The position numbers were made by a program, and so were the translations under genes. From Manihot esculenta (Eukaryota > Streptophyta > Magnoliopsida > Malpighiales > Euphorbiaceae), in assembly GCF_001659605.2 (NCBI RefSeq), contig NC_035168.2:1272912-1336911 (forward strand): DNA of 64,000 nt, given 5' to 3'. This document shows positions 23,593-35,500 of the stretch, one piece after another (the first letter of the stretch is position 1; every line of letters starts with the position of its first letter). The notes under the pieces were generated by a model. That model ran no database searches, was not told the DNA's origin, and saw only the letters and a program-made list of their open reading frames with translations.

Positions 23593-23856
23593 GTAACCCC
23601 AATACTAGCTCCCTCACTACTTTCTCCCACATTATTCCGTAACCCCAATACTAGCTCCCTCACTACTGCCCTGTAACACTAAAAATTGATGGCAATTCCT
23701 CTAGGACTGCATTCCGAGTCTCCTCACTTTTGGATCTCCTGCCTCAATTCTTATTTATCATTCCTCGCGTATTGATGGCAATTCCTCTAGGACTGCATTC
23801 CGAGTCTCCTCACTTTTGGATCTCCTGCCTCAATTCTTATTTATCCTTCCTCGCGT
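23593..23856. repeat. Two tandem duplications in the gypsy gag region (46 bp and 86 bp)
   Basis: GTAACCCCAATACTAGCTCC starts at 23593 and again at 23639. ATTGATGGCAATTCCTCTAG starts at 23685 and again at 23771 (86-bp unit ending CCTCGCGT), with one or two differences. Neither is a multiple of three in combination, so gag is disrupted. Confidence 0.85.
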
Positions 23857-23994
23857 TCTCCAGGAGAACTCTGATTTGTTCTTCTATTTCGCCAATTCTT
23901 GCTTCCCGTGCAGCCACTCCAGATCTCGTCATTTCAATACCTGAAATTACCAGCATAGCAAATTTCCCTTCGCAACGAAGTTCTGATTCCAATT

Positions 23995-24325
23995 TATAAC
24001 ACTTAACAGAGAAACTCAGAGAATTGAAGAAGATGAGTAAGAATTAAATTGGGTGAGAAAAGATTATAGGAGATGAGAGAGAGAAAAAAAGATTAGATGA
24101 GAAAGAGAATTAGAATTGTAGAGGGAGGAATTATTGATTTCATTATTCTAAGTGTCCAAGGAATGTCTCCAGCTGGTATTTATACAGCTGTAACTGTAAG
24201 AAACTTGTAACAACCTCTCAACAGCTAAGCCACCAAGGCCTATTTCCCTCCAAAACTTAATTCACATTTTTCCATCCACTATGTTCTTATCAATTTCTCT
24301 CTTCTTCTTTCTATAGAACGTGACA
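23995..24325 (-). repeat. 5' LTR of the gypsy element
   Basis: 331 bp, starting TATAACACTT (TG mutated to TA) and ending GAACGTGACA on the plus strand. It matches the other LTR over about 285 bp with small indels, including an extra GTCTCCAGCTG block. Confidence 0.85.
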
Positions 24326-24330
24326 CCACA

Positions 24331-27300
24331 TTTACTGTAGTGTTTGTCTTCTTCTTCCTCCAGGTTGGGCTACATAACTAAGTGGTAGCTTGCTTCAAAT
24401 CCAAGCCAATAAACTTCCCCTTGATTGCTTGAATTGAATGCATCTTCATTGACCCATTAGCTGCTATGCACTTGCTATTGTTATTAAACCACTTAAAACT
24501 CTTAAGCATTTTATTATCTTTCATAATATATAACCTGGTTTCAAGGGAAAAGTTATACTTGGATATGCCCACAACTTAGGTTGTATGTACCAGTTATTGA
24601 TGTCACCAACCCAATGCTCAGGAAGTTTGACCGGGGCTGGAACCTTCTTCACCTACTAACTGAAATTAAAATCCAATGCTTGCTCCCCACACATAACCTG
24701 AAATTTCCTTTTCAAAATGTAGTGTGAAGCAAATGATGGGACCTGCACCACACGCAACTTGATGCTGAATTATCTGCTGGGATGGGTATGCCAGATAATG
24801 TCCATGTGAGCTTTCTATCTTTTTTTTCTTAGTATATATTTTCAGGTGATACCAACTCGAAACTGGCCTGGTTGAAGGATACTTGATGATGTGTATTTTC
24901 TTCATGTTCAATCCATTCACTTGCGAAGATATTGGAGTTTGTGGCTATGAATTTTCCCCCCCTTCTGTCAACTGTGTATCATAAACTCTTGTAAACATAC
25001 TGCCAAAAATGTAATCGATATCCTAACATCCATTTTGGAATGAATGCATCTTTCTCTGCCAGCAATTGCCTTTTCCTGTTTCAGTGTTTTGCTAAGAAGG
25101 TTCCCTACCTTTGTTTATTGCAATAACACAATTATGCACATGTTTTTATGTTAGCAACCACAAAAGTTATATCTTTAAGATCTGCAGTTCTTTTTTACTT
25201 TCCGCTGTGAACGTTTGGTATTTCTTCTTCTCTTTTGAACTTCATAATGTCGCTTAATCCTATGCGAGTCTGATTCAGTCTCTAGTTTATTAGAGAAATT
25301 GCACAATACAATAGGGATACCAACTAAAGTTAGTATCATAATCTACTTATTTTTCTTCCAAGTGTGGAAAAAAAATAAAAAATTGAGTTGATTTTATTTT
25401 ACTTTTTTTGTCTCTTTTGTAATTTATTTTTTATTTCACGTATTATGATACAATTAGCTTACTTCTATACTACGGATGTTCTTTAAGATCTCTCAATTTA
25501 TTGGGCTGTATCCAAGAACATGACATGCAAAATATAATCATTTCAATACCAAAATCTAGAGAGAGATGGAAAGTGGGTACATGGTAAAAGTGGATTTGGG
25601 CCAACTTGCCTTCGTTTGGAAAGTCCACAAATGGCTTCGACGCATGGTCCTAGTATAGAAAATAATATTAAATTAGACTATGTTGGTAGACCATAATGAA
25701 TCAAACTTGAATGTAAATGCAGTGGAGCGTTGAATTTGAAGTTTCACTCTATTATGGTCTGCTGATGCCTCCATTGAATGAATTGGGTTTTGGTGATTGT
25801 GATGCTGATATAATCATAACATAGAACTAATATTGTCATCAGATCTGTAAATTGTTGTTGGGTTTTGTGTGTGTACCATGTGGCATTTCCTTGGATCAAA
25901 GATAATGTTGATGACCTGATTCATACGTGAAAGATTGTTGAAATTGAGAAAATGATTTTTATTTAATAAAAAGTAAAATAATTTAATTTTTTTAGATAGA
26001 AAATATTTTCTATGAATCAATAAATATTTTATTGTGAAAGAAATAAAGTTTTATCTAGATATGAACTTTAAATTTTAGAATCCTAAAAGTGATATGATAT
26101 GGTATATAAAAAATTCCAAGTTTAAGTTGAGTTGTCACAATGGCATAGAAATGCATGAATTTCTTATTTTTGGTCGGTTCGTTTAGTCTTAATTCTAGAA
26201 GTAATTACATAAAATTTTATGCAAGGTTTCTCAGTGGATCACAGTTAATTGATTTCTGATGCGGATTTTGTTTTATTTAGTGAAGGCAAGAGCTTAGGAA
26301 GTAAAGGTACGCGTTTTTGTCCTTGAAGACAGGAGCTAATAAAGGCCTATCATTATTATTTGGTGGAAGTTTCAGAGTGACTTCTTATAGTTGGCTCTTT
26401 CTTCCTAACTTATCTCTTTCTGGCCTGGGCTCTTGTTGGGTTTCTCTTGTTCTCAAATGAACAGTGGGCTGCTTCCGTCAGACGCAGCTCTCCTGCATCT
26501 ACTGTCACTTTTCTGAGATGATATGATTTTGTTTTTTTTTTTTTTTTAATTTCTCATTGGGTAGCGATTTGATTACACAAGCAAGATTACCAGGCCATAA
26601 TTTCAAATCAACTTGAGTAAAATCTTGGTTTGTTAGCAATTTTTGAAGTCAATCCTGTCAAGACTTGATGAAACTGCATAATTAGGTATGGCACTGGGTA
26701 GGTACCCGTAAAATTTTAAATATTGGAAATTGAATCTGTTTACATATATAATAATTAAATTCATTTTAAATCTATTTAATTTTTAAAATTAATTATCCAT
26801 ATATTTGATTTATGTGTTTAACGGATTTGAGCAGCAGGTAATCATATTCTGTAACAACTACTTGAATCCGTTTAAAAATAATTTAAATCCATTTCGTTAA
26901 GATCACCTGATGGATAATCATCTCTGTACATAATGTTTTTTTTTTCTTTTAAAAACAAAAGAGAGAGAAAAACGGTTGACGGGTGAAGGAACCAATACAT
27001 TCAATGAAGTGTAAGGTGACTTGAATTCAAAACTTGAACCTGATTTATGGGCAGTACATAATTGCAGAACCAAAAAGAAGTTTATGATAGCTCTCAGGCA
27101 TTTCTGGGTATCGTATTGTTTTTCAGTATTTGCCATTTCCGATCCAGACAACAACAATAGTTACAGTCAGGTACTTAGCAGTGTGTCACCACCCATTTTC
27201 ATTCCAAAAGCTAAAATGCTCTGACCACTTGAAAACAAAACAAAGGCCACTACCCATCCTTACATTTCTTTAACAACAAAGAGATTAGGTATGGCCCACA

Positions 27301-28281
27301 CACTCATGGAGAAATAGCATCCCATGAGGCCAAGATCAAAGATCAAACACCATCATCTCCTTCCTCTGTTGCTGTCGTTTTCAATGGCCTAAAATCCCAT
27401 TTCCTTAAACTTTTCTCTCACGCCTGTCCACCACCTGCTATTGCTTCAAAAATGCTTAGATTTTATTGATTCCCTTCCTCTGTCTCTTTTCCTTGCTATT
27501 TTTTTCCTGTTTTCACTCTGTTTTCTTGTGTTGCTTTCTTGTCTTTAAAACCTCAATGCACGCTTACAACCACCATGTGAACTTGGACATTCAATAATTT
27601 TGTCCCCCACACTCCACATCAAATAAAATATTGGATGATTTCAAATTGCCAAGAATTTATTACCCTTCTAAGTTGGATTGTGAAGTATAATCTCCATATC
27701 CTGATATTAGTCTGAGGTCTACATCACACAGCCAATAAATCCATTACTTCTCCATTGTTGTGGAAAGTGATGGAATTCTAACATGTATGATGGGTGTTGT
27801 AATGGAATTATAGAACCCTACATTCATCATTGTGGACAAATATTTTAAAGGATTCCATGCAAGATTTGATAGATAATGGAGATATTTGTTTTAGTACATA
27901 CATCAAAATGTAGGGTCTGTTTTTTGAGCCTTGACACCTTTTCTTTCTCAATTATTCTCCAACATTAGGCATCTTTCCTCCAATCCCAACAATTTCCCCA
28001 AAGTGGAAGAGACAATCTGATGCACGAGGGATGCCTCTAGGAATCAATCCCTTCTTTTGGTAAATACATAATCACTATATTTCACTCCTGCAACTACTTG
28101 TCATAATAGTTTTTTCTTGGAAAGATTCATAAGATTAGAAAATATATGATAAAAAAAATTAGATAATACACAATACTATACTATACCATGGCATTAAAAC
28201 TTGGAAAAAAAATTACTCAAAAATCACAAGGGGTATGTGGGAATATACTCCTTTTAGTGCTGCTGCTTTCTCTTGATCTCA
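24331..28281. other. Spacer between the gypsy element and the ABCB1 3' end
   Basis: Around 24360-24960 the minus strand has broken protein-like stretches (for example HWVGDINNWYIQPKLWAYPS) that I cannot assign; an older mobile element is possible. At 26690-26900 there is a degenerate GGGTAGGTACCCG-type repeat with AT-rich middle. No gene is supported elsewhere. The ABCB1 3' UTR should occupy the last few hundred bases. Confidence 0.4.
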
Positions 28282-31200
28282 TTAGCCTTCCCTCTCTTCG
28301 TCGTCCTTCGGTCTAGCAGAGGAACTTGAACCTGAAGTTATTCCAATGACTTGGCTATGTGTAAATCTCTGTAACTGTATCATTCTGGCATAACACCCAT
28401 CAGGATAATTTTTCAATAGATGAGAGTGGGATCCTTGCTCTGCTACTTTTCCATCGTCGATCACGGCAATGACATGGGCATTTCTTATTGTTGATAGTCT
28501 GTGTGCAACCACAATTGTTGTCTTTCCTGAACAAGCACGGTCTAGAGCCTCCTGGACAGATCTCTCAGACTCGGCATCTAGCGCACTTGTTGCCTCATCA
28601 AGTAGCATAAGTTCTGCCTTTCTTACTAGAGCTCGAGCTATGGCAATTCTCTGCTTCTGTCCACCAGATAACTGCACTCCCCTCTCCCCGACGAATGTTT
28701 TGTACCCATCTGGCAATCCTGATATGAATTTATGAGCATTGGCTAAAGTAGCAGCTTCAATGATTTCAGCCTCTGTTGCTGATTCATGCCCATAAGCAAT
28801 GTTTTCATAAATGGTAGTAGCAAAGAGGCATGGCTCCTGAGGAACCATAGCAATGTGCTTTCTCAGGGACTTGAGGTTGTATTTTCGAATGTCCTTTCCA
28901 TCAATCATAACCCTTCCTGATGATGGCTCATAAAATCGCTGTACAAGTGCGATGACTGAGCTCTTACCACATCCACTTGGGCCTACAAGTGCTAGAGTTT
29001 TTCCAGCTCTTGCACGAAGATTGAGATCACGGAAAATTGGGACATCAGGGCGAGTAGGATAAGAGAAGTCTACGTGCTTTAGTTCAACTTCTCCACGAAG
29101 ACGATCAGGAACTGGAGTGGCATCTGGATCATCAGGGTCTATTTCTGTTTTGCGGTCAAGCAGGTCAAAGACTGAGCGCATGGCTCTACCACCCTTGATA
29201 AAGTCAGGAGCTAAGGTTAGTGTTTCAGCTGCGCCATTGGCTGAAACCATGAGGACCATGAAAACTCGGATTGTCTTTGAGAAATCAGAAATCCCATGCT
29301 TCACCAGCCAGGATGCATACCAAAGACCAAGAGCATAGGAAGCATAGAGTGAAAACTGGGCTATTCCAAATCCACTACCGGCAATCTGTCCCTTCCAAAA
29401 GCAGCGCCGGAGAGGAATCTGAAGGTTGGAGGTGAAAAGACCAACTATTTGGGACTCTGAATTGAAAGCAGCAACAGTCCTTACATTGGCTATGGCCTCA
29501 CCTGCCAGTTGTGTGGCTTTGGCATGTGCAGCTTCTAGGTCTCCAGAGAAACCAGTCATGAACATTTTCTGTTGAAATCCAACAAAAAACAGTGATAAGC
29601 ATGATTCAGACAAAAGTATCATATAACAATGAAAATCAAAACTATTGCTCATAATTATTGTCTCCATTAAATTTTCTCTTTTTTTCCTCTTCAAATATAT
29701 TCTATTTGTCCTACTCAAATACTCGATTGAATTCAATCCACATTATGATTAACAGTTCACCAGTAGCTTGTAATAATTAGACTATTCTTTTCCAAACTTG
29801 GTGACATTGTTGCTGATGAACAAATTAGAGAAACAAACCTGTAGAACAGTGGCTGCAACAACCAAGGGGAAGACAGCTATAAGGACAAGGGCTAGGCGCC
29901 ACTGCAAAACAAACCCTGCAGTGCAAGCAACTAGCATCAATGCTGTGTTCTGTACAATCACTGAAATCCTGTCTCCAATGGCTGATCTGACATTATTTGC
30001 ATCCAGAGCTAATCTTGCTGAAATCCTAGCACTCTCATTTTCCTCCTGATCAAACCATGCCATTTCATTTTTTAGCACTGCTGCCAGCATTTTCTCCCTC
30101 ACTCGTTTTGTAAGATTTTCTCCTACAATGTCCCAGAAGAAATGCTGCAGGGTATTGAAGATTAGTGCAGCCGATGAGAGCCCAATTAACAAATAGCAGT
30201 ACTTCCCAATTTCTCTGCTCATATAAGCATGGTTTGGATTATAGTAGACACTGAGTACAGCACTGAGGACATAGGCAAAGAAAGCACTCAAGGAGCCGCA
30301 AACAATTGACCCTATAGAACCAACTAGAGCATAAACCCATTCAGGAGAGTTCATCTTTGCAAGGCGCCAAAATGAACTAGCTTGCTCTTTGAAAGCAAGC
30401 TTTTCAAGTCGGTAATTGGGATGTGTGGCATCAAGGGAGAGACTAAAATCTGAGGTAGAGAAGTCAGACAGCCTGCGTGAGTATGGTGAACGACCATAGG
30501 AAGAGTTACGTGCAATTATTGGTGAGCTCACAGAGTTTCTGGCGCTTGAGGGCCTGGAGATGAAGAGCCCTGTTAGTCAACAAACTAACTACATTTTTTA
30601 CTATAACATGTGTGAAATTTTGGAAAACCAGAAAAATCTAAGATATCTTTTTAAAGTGAAATTAGAATTAGAAAGTTGAATCACCTTGCACTACTCTTTC
30701 TGGCATTGTTCATAGCTGTTTCATGAGCTGTTTCCTGCATTCTAATGAGCTTGGCATAAACGCCATTCTCTCCTTTGGCAATGAGCTCATCATGGGTTCC
30801 GATTTCAGTGACACTACCCTGCTGGAGAACAGCTACAAGATCAGCCTTGCGAATGGTAGAGAGCCTGTGGGCAATGACAAGAGTTGTCCTCCCAATCATG
30901 AACCTGTCAAGGGCCTCCTGCACGAGCTTTTCTGATTCAGAGTCCAATGCACTTGTTGCCTCATCTAAAAGCAGAATAGCAGGGTTTTTCAGCATTGCCC
31001 TTGCTATAGCTATTCTCTGCTTCTGCCCTCCAGACAACTGCAGTCCTCTCTCACCTACCTGCCATTTTCAACGTCATTTCTTACTGATGCTCACTGGTAC
31101 TTCCACATAAATTTTATAACAGTTAATTCCAATATAATACAGAAAAAGAAACAAAAAAAGAAAATTACTTCACATATTTCGTCGAAGTGAGATATTTTGT

Positions 31201-34200
31201 TCATTTCCAGTTCTTGCCACTCAAACAATTGATTACATTTTCCGGGCATAATTTTGTTATCATAGAACTGTCTTTAACTTTAGTCATCTTTTCAGACGAT
31301 ACCGCTAGTCAGTTGCAAATTTAAATGTGTAATATTGAATATTAATTAAAGGCTTGCTTACTGATTTTATTATTTGTTTTCCATACATGAATAGAAGATA
31401 TTAATTTAACTTGTAATCCTTGCCAATTAACTAGTACTTAAATGAATATTTCATTCATTATCATTCTTTCAGCTATTCTTCCCATCCATTTTCTCATCCA
31501 CCTTCTTGGTCAACATCATAAAGATTCTTATTCTCCTTCTAACGTTGAATTGTTTATATTTCCCACGCATATAATGAAGACTTAGTGCTCTTCATTTTCT
31601 TATAATATTTTCTTCATGTCTCCTAAGCTATATCCACTTAATAATTATATTTTTTCCCTTATTTATGCACATGGATTGTTGACTGAAGCATGTTACCTTC
31701 AAATGCATGAATGACCAAAACACATCCTCACATTTGACTTCTAAAAAACAAATTAAATAAAGTTAGGTTAAGTTTGTTGACCAAATAAGCAATTTCAATA
31801 TTCAATACTCCCAATATATTGAAGTAGCAAGTAGCAATTATGTGCCATAAAAAAAAATCTAAAACCAACCATGATCCCCACTGGTCAAGATCCATCATTT
31901 CACTTTCACTTTCTAGAACAACCCACTTTACCCCACTCTCCATCTCCCTCATCTGACAAAGAAAAAAATGTTAAACTTGCATACCTATCCACTTAGTTTG
32001 GCAATAATTATGGTTGGAAGCCTTCAATTCATTTTACTTTGGAGATTTCCATTTCATTTTCAATTTCAGAAGATTCCCAGTTTTTAAGTGAAATAGATGA
32101 TTATCAGAACAAGCTTATGATCAACTGAGATGAAAAATTACCACAAGAGACAAAACTTATCACCACCCAATTGGATTTCTTAGCTCGTATTCGCAGATTA
32201 ATGTGGAAAACCAACTCACCTGAGTATCAAAGCCATCAGGTAGCTTGACAATAAAAGAATGTGCATTGGCAACTCTGGCAGCTTCTTCGATTTCAATTTG
32301 ATCTGCATCAGGTCTGCCCAAAAGTATATTCTCTTTAATGGTGGTGGCAAACAGAGCAGGCTCTTGGCTAACAAGTCCTATTTGTTGTCTTAACCATCTT
32401 AGCTTTAATGCCTTGATGTCATGCCCATCTAGCAGAACTTGCCCTGAATAAAAAGAAAAATATAGATTTTATTAGTAAAATTTCTTCCAAACATACATAT
32501 ACACTTGGAGCATATGAACTCAAGAACCAAAGATTACTTTAATTGGCTAGGCATATACCCATTAACATTGTCGAGCAAAAGATCAGCAGATGTACAAGTA
32601 AAGATACGACCTTTATGAATGTAGAATAAAAGTAAAGATACGACCTTTATGAATGTAGAATAAAAGTATAGCAGAATTTACCTGAGTTGGGATCATAGAA
32701 TCTCTCAATGAGGGAGACCACAGTACTCTTGCCAGAGCCGCTGCTGCCAACCAGAGCTATGGTCTTTCCGGCAGGAACAGTGAGGGTAAAATTGTTAAGA
32801 ATCCGCACGTCCGGCCTAGATGGGTAGGAGAAATCTACATTTTTGAGCTCTACTAGCCCTGTGACAGAGTCTAACTCTAACCCAGATTCACTGTTCCGAT
32901 CAACAGCTGGCTTATGATCAATTATGCGATAAATTTTTGTAGCAGCAACTTTTGCTTTGGCAAATGCACCCATGCTAGGGGCAGATTGGCCTAAAGCCCT
33001 GCCAATCAAGCGAATCAAAAATTGAGAAACCAATAAAGGGGAAAAGGATTGCATTACAGAAAGGGGTAAAATTTTGTAACTGAAACAAAGCACTTACAAT
33101 CCTCCAATCATGACAGCAAACATGGTGGCTATGGCTAGTCCTCCATTGGTGTAATGATGCCTAACAAGATAACCTCCATACCAGAGAAGCAGAGCATAGC
33201 AGCAGAAAACTACGAAGTAAGTTGCACCCAATCCCATTCCCTTAGCAAATCCACTCTTGTAACCATTTCTTTGAGCCACTTTCAATGCTGACGAATAGCC
33301 TTGCAATGCTCTTGATTCCCCAACAAATGCCAAAACAACACGAATTTGGACTATCGTCTGCAATTTAGCTTCAATTAGCAAATACCCAGATGCTAAATGA
33401 AGATTTTCTTTTTCTTTTTTGCCATAGTAAGTAACTTGAAATCCTATCCAACACAACCCAAAATGAAGAGAACAGGATTAGCAATTTGAAACTCGCATTC
33501 CTTTTTTACCTGTTCTACAATGTTTCCTGCCTGCGATAAAGCTTCTTGGCTCTTCCCAGATAGCTTAGCTAGTGTGTTGGTGTGAATTGCAGCAATTACA
33601 GCAATAAGAGGAACCACTGCTAGAGTGACCAGTGCTAATTGCCACACAGCTGTGAAACCCACCACAAATCCAGACACAAAAGTTGCCATGTAGTGAAGGA
33701 AATTGCCCAACTGCTCAAATCAAACACAAAACAAAACCAGAAACATTACATTTTTGTCCAAGGCCTCATCAATAACTGGAACAGGGGAGGGAGAGTTGCG
33801 TTCTGTTCTGTTCTGTTTTGTTTTACCTTCTCACTAATGGCATCCTGGACCATCACCGCATCAGTGTTAACGGCAAAAACAACGTCGGAGGTGCGAACCT
33901 CGGTGTCAAAGTACTGAATGTCCTGGTTTAGAGCTGCTTCCAAGTACTTGATCCTCATCCTGGTTGTTTGCCTCTCTCCAGTCCACATCCAACATGATAT
34001 CTCTGTACCAAATTCAAAAGCCAATTTCACTTCACACTTAAATATAAGCAAAAACAGAAAACCAACAGAACACAATAAATCGAAACAGAGACAAGAGCAA
34101 CCTGCCCAGGAAGACGCCCAGATTGCAGCTCCAACAATGAGAAAGTAAAATGCGTACTGGGAATTTCAAAAATCCAGAACTAGTTAATTTAATTTGATCA

Positions 34201-34752
34201 GAATGGGAACTCAAAAATGGGATTCTTGTGAATTTGTTTTTGTTTTCTTTTCTTTACCTTCAAAACTTCTTGCATCATCTTATCAACGTCATTGGCATTA
34301 GACCCAAAAGAGTTAACAAGATCGGCGAAGAAGCGGAGAAAGAGAGGCAAAGAAGAGCCATGAACAAGTGCACCAATAGACCCAATAGCCATCAACACAT
34401 AATCCAACCCATCAGCGAATCTGAACAGCTCTCCAAATCCAACAATAGCAACATCCCCTGGTTTCTCACCATCACCACATGTATTGCTACTACTACCACC
34501 ATCACCTCCACCATCTTTCTTTGGGGCAGTGTCATCCATTTCTCTTCTCTCTGGTGAAGTTGGTTGATGGGTTTGATTGTTTTGCTCTTGTTGTGTTGAG
34601 TTAATTGTTAGAGTTGGAGTTGGAGTGGAGGAAGTAGAGTTGGTTTTAAAGGGTTCAGAAGAAGGATGAGGAGGAGACACGAGTTCAAGGCCTTGCATTT
34701 CGGACCATTTCCACTGCTCAATCGTCTTTATCTCCTGAGAGTCCTGTGACAT
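28282..34752 (-). CDS. ABCB1: ABC transporter B family member 1 (auxin efflux P-glycoprotein)
   Basis: Ten exons, all GT-AG, join into 1367 codons plus stop: 34258-34752, 34102-34156, 33827-34002, 33510-33710, 33098-33357, 32682-32998, 32220-32443, 30685-31058, 29839-30553, 28282-29568. Full-size half-transporter duplication: TMD1, NBD1, linker, TMD2, NBD2. NBD1 has Walker [10 protein letters not shown] (about 480-488), signature LSGGQ (584-588) and Walker B ILLLDE (604-609). NBD2 has GPSGCGKSS (about 1135-1143) and LSGGQ (about 1239-1243). The linker [20 protein letters not shown] and [20 protein letters not shown] near the N-terminus are diagnostic of plant ABCB1/PGP1, a plasma-membrane exporter of auxin working with TWD1 and PIN proteins. 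The start ATG at 34752 follows [16 protein letters not shown]; an in-frame TTG two codons upstream is not a start. The N-terminus is about 80 residues longer than in Arabidopsis. No defect seen. Confidence 0.97.
32597..32664. repeat. 34-bp tandem duplication in ABCB1 intron 6
   Basis: AGTAAAGATACGACCTTTAT followed by GAATGTAGAATAAA occurs twice in a row with a 34-bp period, apparently identical. It sits just upstream of the splice donor at 32681 in plus-strand terms and does not touch coding sequence. Confidence 0.85.
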
Positions 34753-34901
34753 TTGCAAAAAATTCTCTCTTTTTTTTCTCTTTAGCTTAAGCTTAATTTA
34801 GCTTTATTGAAACAACAAACCCACCACTCACCCTCCCTTCTTCCCTCTTCTTTATTATCTCACTTCTCTATCTATCTGGCTTTTGAGCTCATGTTTCTTT
34901 T

Positions 34902-34939
<38 letters not shown>

Positions 34940-35500
34940 ATCCCTTTCTTGGTGTTTTCTTTTTCAAGTTTTTACTCTCAAAAACCAAAAAGTATTATCT
35001 AATCATATAATTATTTTCTATATTTATTTCCTCCTCCTGTTTTCTTTAATACAAAACACCAAATGGGCTTTGCTTGTGGTATAAAAAAAAACATGGGAAA
35101 TGACACAAACAGGGGGGAGAGAGAGATTTTCCACCCTACAAAGAACACACTGTGAAACTGAAAAAAGTTGGGTTTTTTAAACCCGAAGAGAGTCCGTCTA
35201 CTGTTATTATTGATTATTGAGAACCGCTGGTTTAGTTTTGCAATTTAGCAATTTTCTTTTTGTTTAAAAGGGATTTTGGCTTGTTGTGCAAGTTAAGAGA
35301 GAAAAAAAAAACTGTAAAGTTAAAAACAAGAAAGAAAGCTTGTGGAAGAAAATATTTCCATGTTCATACTTTACCTTAACCTTACCTCCCTCACTGTCTC
35401 TAGCCTTTAAATCCGGCGTTCTTTCATATAAACTGTAGATTTATATTAATAATTAATTAATAAGAAGAAGAAGAAGATGAAGAAGGAGACGTTTTTTGTT
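34753..35500 (-). promoter_or_regulatory. ABCB1 leader and proximal promoter with (CT)16 microsatellite
   Basis: A pure CT run lies at 34907-34938 (GA repeat in the transcript sense), about 155-187 bp upstream of the ATG. Such GA/CT tracts near plant start sites are common and can bind GAGA-type (BPC) factors. A TATA-like TTTATATG (minus strand) lies near 35423. The transcription start is not determined. Confidence 0.4.

Larger units (their letters stand above)
22083..24325 (-). mobile_element. Ty3/gypsy retrotransposon with large internal deletion
   Basis: LTR copies flank a 1.6 kb interior read on the minus strand. The order is 5' LTR (23995-24325), a primer-binding-site remnant (TGGAATCAGAAC, 23981-23992), gag remains ending in KLITFNGKEPKAWLRKYA (about 23410-23660), aspartic protease (22670-23188), the start of reverse transcriptase and a shortened 3' LTR (22083-22369). 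The RT begins [20 protein letters not shown] and [20 protein letters not shown] and stops at [11 protein letters not shown]. There it joins the 3' LTR directly, so the rest of RT, RNase H, integrase and about 30 bp of LTR are gone. CCACA flanks both sides (22078-22082, 24326-24330), a perfect 5-bp target duplication. Confidence 0.9.

Noticed and set aside
24378..24920. Minus-strand frames to the right of the gypsy element
   Set aside because: Protein-like in patches but unassignable, with stops in every frame; noted only as possible old mobile-element sequence.
28469..29338. Plus-strand frames opposite ABCB1 exon 10
   Set aside because: Antisense shadows of a strongly conserved coding exon.
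34753..34758. Start of ABCB1 two codons upstream (MQMSQ)
   Set aside because: The upstream codon is TTG; the first ATG in frame is at 34752-34750.
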